Assembly: GCA_045125655.1 (NCBI GenBank)
Contig: JBGVNP010000219.1
Location: 1-5,466, forward strand
DNA length: 5,466 nt
Origin: RGIG4608 sp045125655
Lineage (GTDB): Bacteria; Bacillota; Clostridia; Oscillospirales; CAG-272
Direction: 5' to 3'
Shown: positions 5,126 to 5,466 of the stretch, piece by piece
Numbering within the stretch: position 1 is the first letter of the stretch
Layout: every line of letters begins with the position of its first letter
Translations under genes and position numbers: made by a program
The notes under the pieces: model-generated
Seen by the model: only the letters and a program-made list of their open reading frames with translations
What the model was told of the DNA's origin: nothing
Databases searched by the model: none

Positions 5126-5151
5126 GGTTACTTTTTCTCAAAAAAGTAACC
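5126..5151. repeat. Perfect hairpin in the 3' element (stem 11, loop 4)
   Basis: GGTTACTTTTT (5126-5136) pairs perfectly with AAAAAGTAACC (5141-5151) around CTCA. It is preceded by A6-G-T6 (5113-5125). It lies 56 bp after the tmk stop and could block 3' exonucleases or terminate weakly. The sequence after it is GC-rich with no T-run on either strand, so it is not a canonical intrinsic terminator. Confidence 0.8.
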
Positions 5152-5163
5152 GCCCGCCGCGCA

Positions 5164-5177
5164 GGCGAAAAAACGCC
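5164..5177. repeat. Short GC hairpin, GGCG/CGCC with an A6 loop
   Basis: GGCG (5164-5167) and CGCC (5174-5177) enclose AAAAAA. This is a minor structure between two larger hairpins in the same element; it may be incidental. Confidence 0.4.
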
Positions 5178-5193
5178 ATTTCTTTTTTGCCAA

Positions 5194-5231
5194 GCTTTTT
5201 TCTTTGTGGCTATTTTGCCAAAGAAAAAAGC
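5194..5231. repeat. Hairpin in the 3' element (12-bp outer stem, 3-bp inner stem)
   Basis: GCTTTTTTCTTT (5194-5205) pairs perfectly with AAAGAAAAAAGC (5220-5231). Inside it GGC (5208-5210) pairs with GCC (5217-5219), closing a TATTTT loop and leaving GT bulged. The pyrimidine/purine arms resemble those of the hairpin at 5276-5309. Confidence 0.75.
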
Positions 5232-5275
5232 GTTACAAAGGGCAAACAATCTTTTGATACCGAGACTCTTTAGCC

Positions 5276-5309
5276 GCTTTTCTTTGACGAAATAAGCGCA
5301 AAGAAAAGC
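5276..5309. repeat. Hairpin in the 3' element (stem 11)
   Basis: GCTTTTCTTTG (5276-5286) pairs perfectly with CAAAGAAAAGC (5299-5309). Its right arm and following bases resemble the right arm of the preceding hairpin (5217-5242), suggesting an old internal duplication. Confidence 0.75.
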
Positions 5310-5413
5310 TAACAAAAGAAACGCCGAGTGCGCTCTCGACGGCAACCCCCAAAGCTCCGTTTCACTCGCTTCGGGGAACCCCTACGCCGCGCGGCTCTGC
5401 TACGCGCAGGGCG

Positions 5414-5431
5414 CCACTTTTGAAAAAGTGG
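5414..5431. repeat. Small hairpin near the right tip of the 3' element
   Basis: CCACTTT (5414-5420) pairs with AAAGTGG (5425-5431) around TGAA. It sits 7 bp inside the right terminal inverted repeat, as the 5126-5151 hairpin sits 13 bp inside the left one, giving the element rough mirror symmetry. Confidence 0.65.
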
Positions 5432-5466
5432 ACAAAACAACCGATTGGTTTCTGCGAACATAGTGC

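Larger units (their letters stand above)
5085..5466. mobile_element. Hairpin-rich, MITE-like repeat element with terminal inverted repeats
   Basis: This non-coding block begins just after tmk and runs to the window edge. Its tips are inverted repeats: GCACTATGTT at 5085-5094 is perfectly complementary to AACATAGTGC at 5457-5466. Similarity continues inward, with 21 of 28 positions matching between 5085-5112 and 5439-5466. Inside are at least four hairpins (5126-5151, 5194-5231, 5276-5309, 5414-5431) alternating with GC-rich blocks. The two open frames (about 74 and 85 codons) are Lys/Phe/Arg-rich low-complexity by-products of the hairpins and have no ribosome-binding sites. A size near 380 bp without a transposase fits a miniature inverted-repeat element or a large dispersed intergenic repeat. 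A target duplication cannot be checked because the right flank is missing. Confidence 0.5.

Noticed and set aside
5126..5151. Intrinsic terminator for tmk
   Set aside because: The stem is strong, but the following + strand sequence is CGCCCGCCGC rather than a T-run, and the - strand side also lacks a clean T-tract immediately after the stem.
5071..5345. Open frames of about 74 codons (+) and 85 codons (-) in the 3' region
   Set aside because: They overlap each other, are Lys/Phe/Arg-rich low-complexity translations of the hairpins, lack ribosome-binding sites and show no domain pattern.

Overview
The window looks like an origin-proximal chromosomal segment of a Bacillota bacterium, most likely an uncultured member of the Clostridia. 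The basis is established gene order: parA (soj) and parB (spo0J), followed closely by serS, is a familiar layout beside oriC in that group. The parS sites are the exact 16-bp Bacillus/Clostridium form, ribosome-binding sites are strong AAGGAG/GGAGG types, and base composition leans towards AT outside serS. Genus or species cannot be named from the sequence.

Layout. Positions 1-94 hold at least fifteen perfect copies of the hexamer CCGCCA, running off the left edge. Positions 95-404 hold no convincing gene. They carry three perfect parS palindromes (126-141, 185-200, 225-240), an extended -10 promoter (282-310) and a long inverted repeat in the predicted leader of parA (326-351). Six genes then follow, all on the + strand with short gaps: parA (405-1166), parB (1257-2156), a small two-helix membrane protein with a PH-like domain (2186-2611), serS (2639-3919), a small lipoprotein (3941-4381) and tmk (4434-5069). 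Positions 5070-5466 hold no convincing gene. They carry a hairpin-rich repeat element whose tips form an imperfect terminal inverted repeat (5085-5112 and 5439-5466), ending exactly at the window edge.

How the parts work together. ParB should load on the parS cluster just upstream of its own operon and work with ParA in origin segregation. serS (translation) and tmk (dTTP supply) are housekeeping genes sharing the transcription unit. The two small genes, the membrane protein and the lipoprotein, are accessory cargo between them.

The most interesting spot is the parB-serS junction. The membrane-protein gene lies between two identical 13-bp copies of TATATAAGGAGAA. Removing one copy plus the gene would restore a compact parB-serS junction, with the parB stop overlapping the serS ribosome-binding site. 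At the head of this apparent insert is CGAACAAATGTTCG, a perfect palindrome matching the Gram-positive LexA (SOS) box core GAAC-N4-GTTC. The insert may therefore be a DNA-damage-responsive membrane gene placed within a chromosome-segregation operon. That is a hypothesis; the repeats and the palindrome are directly visible.
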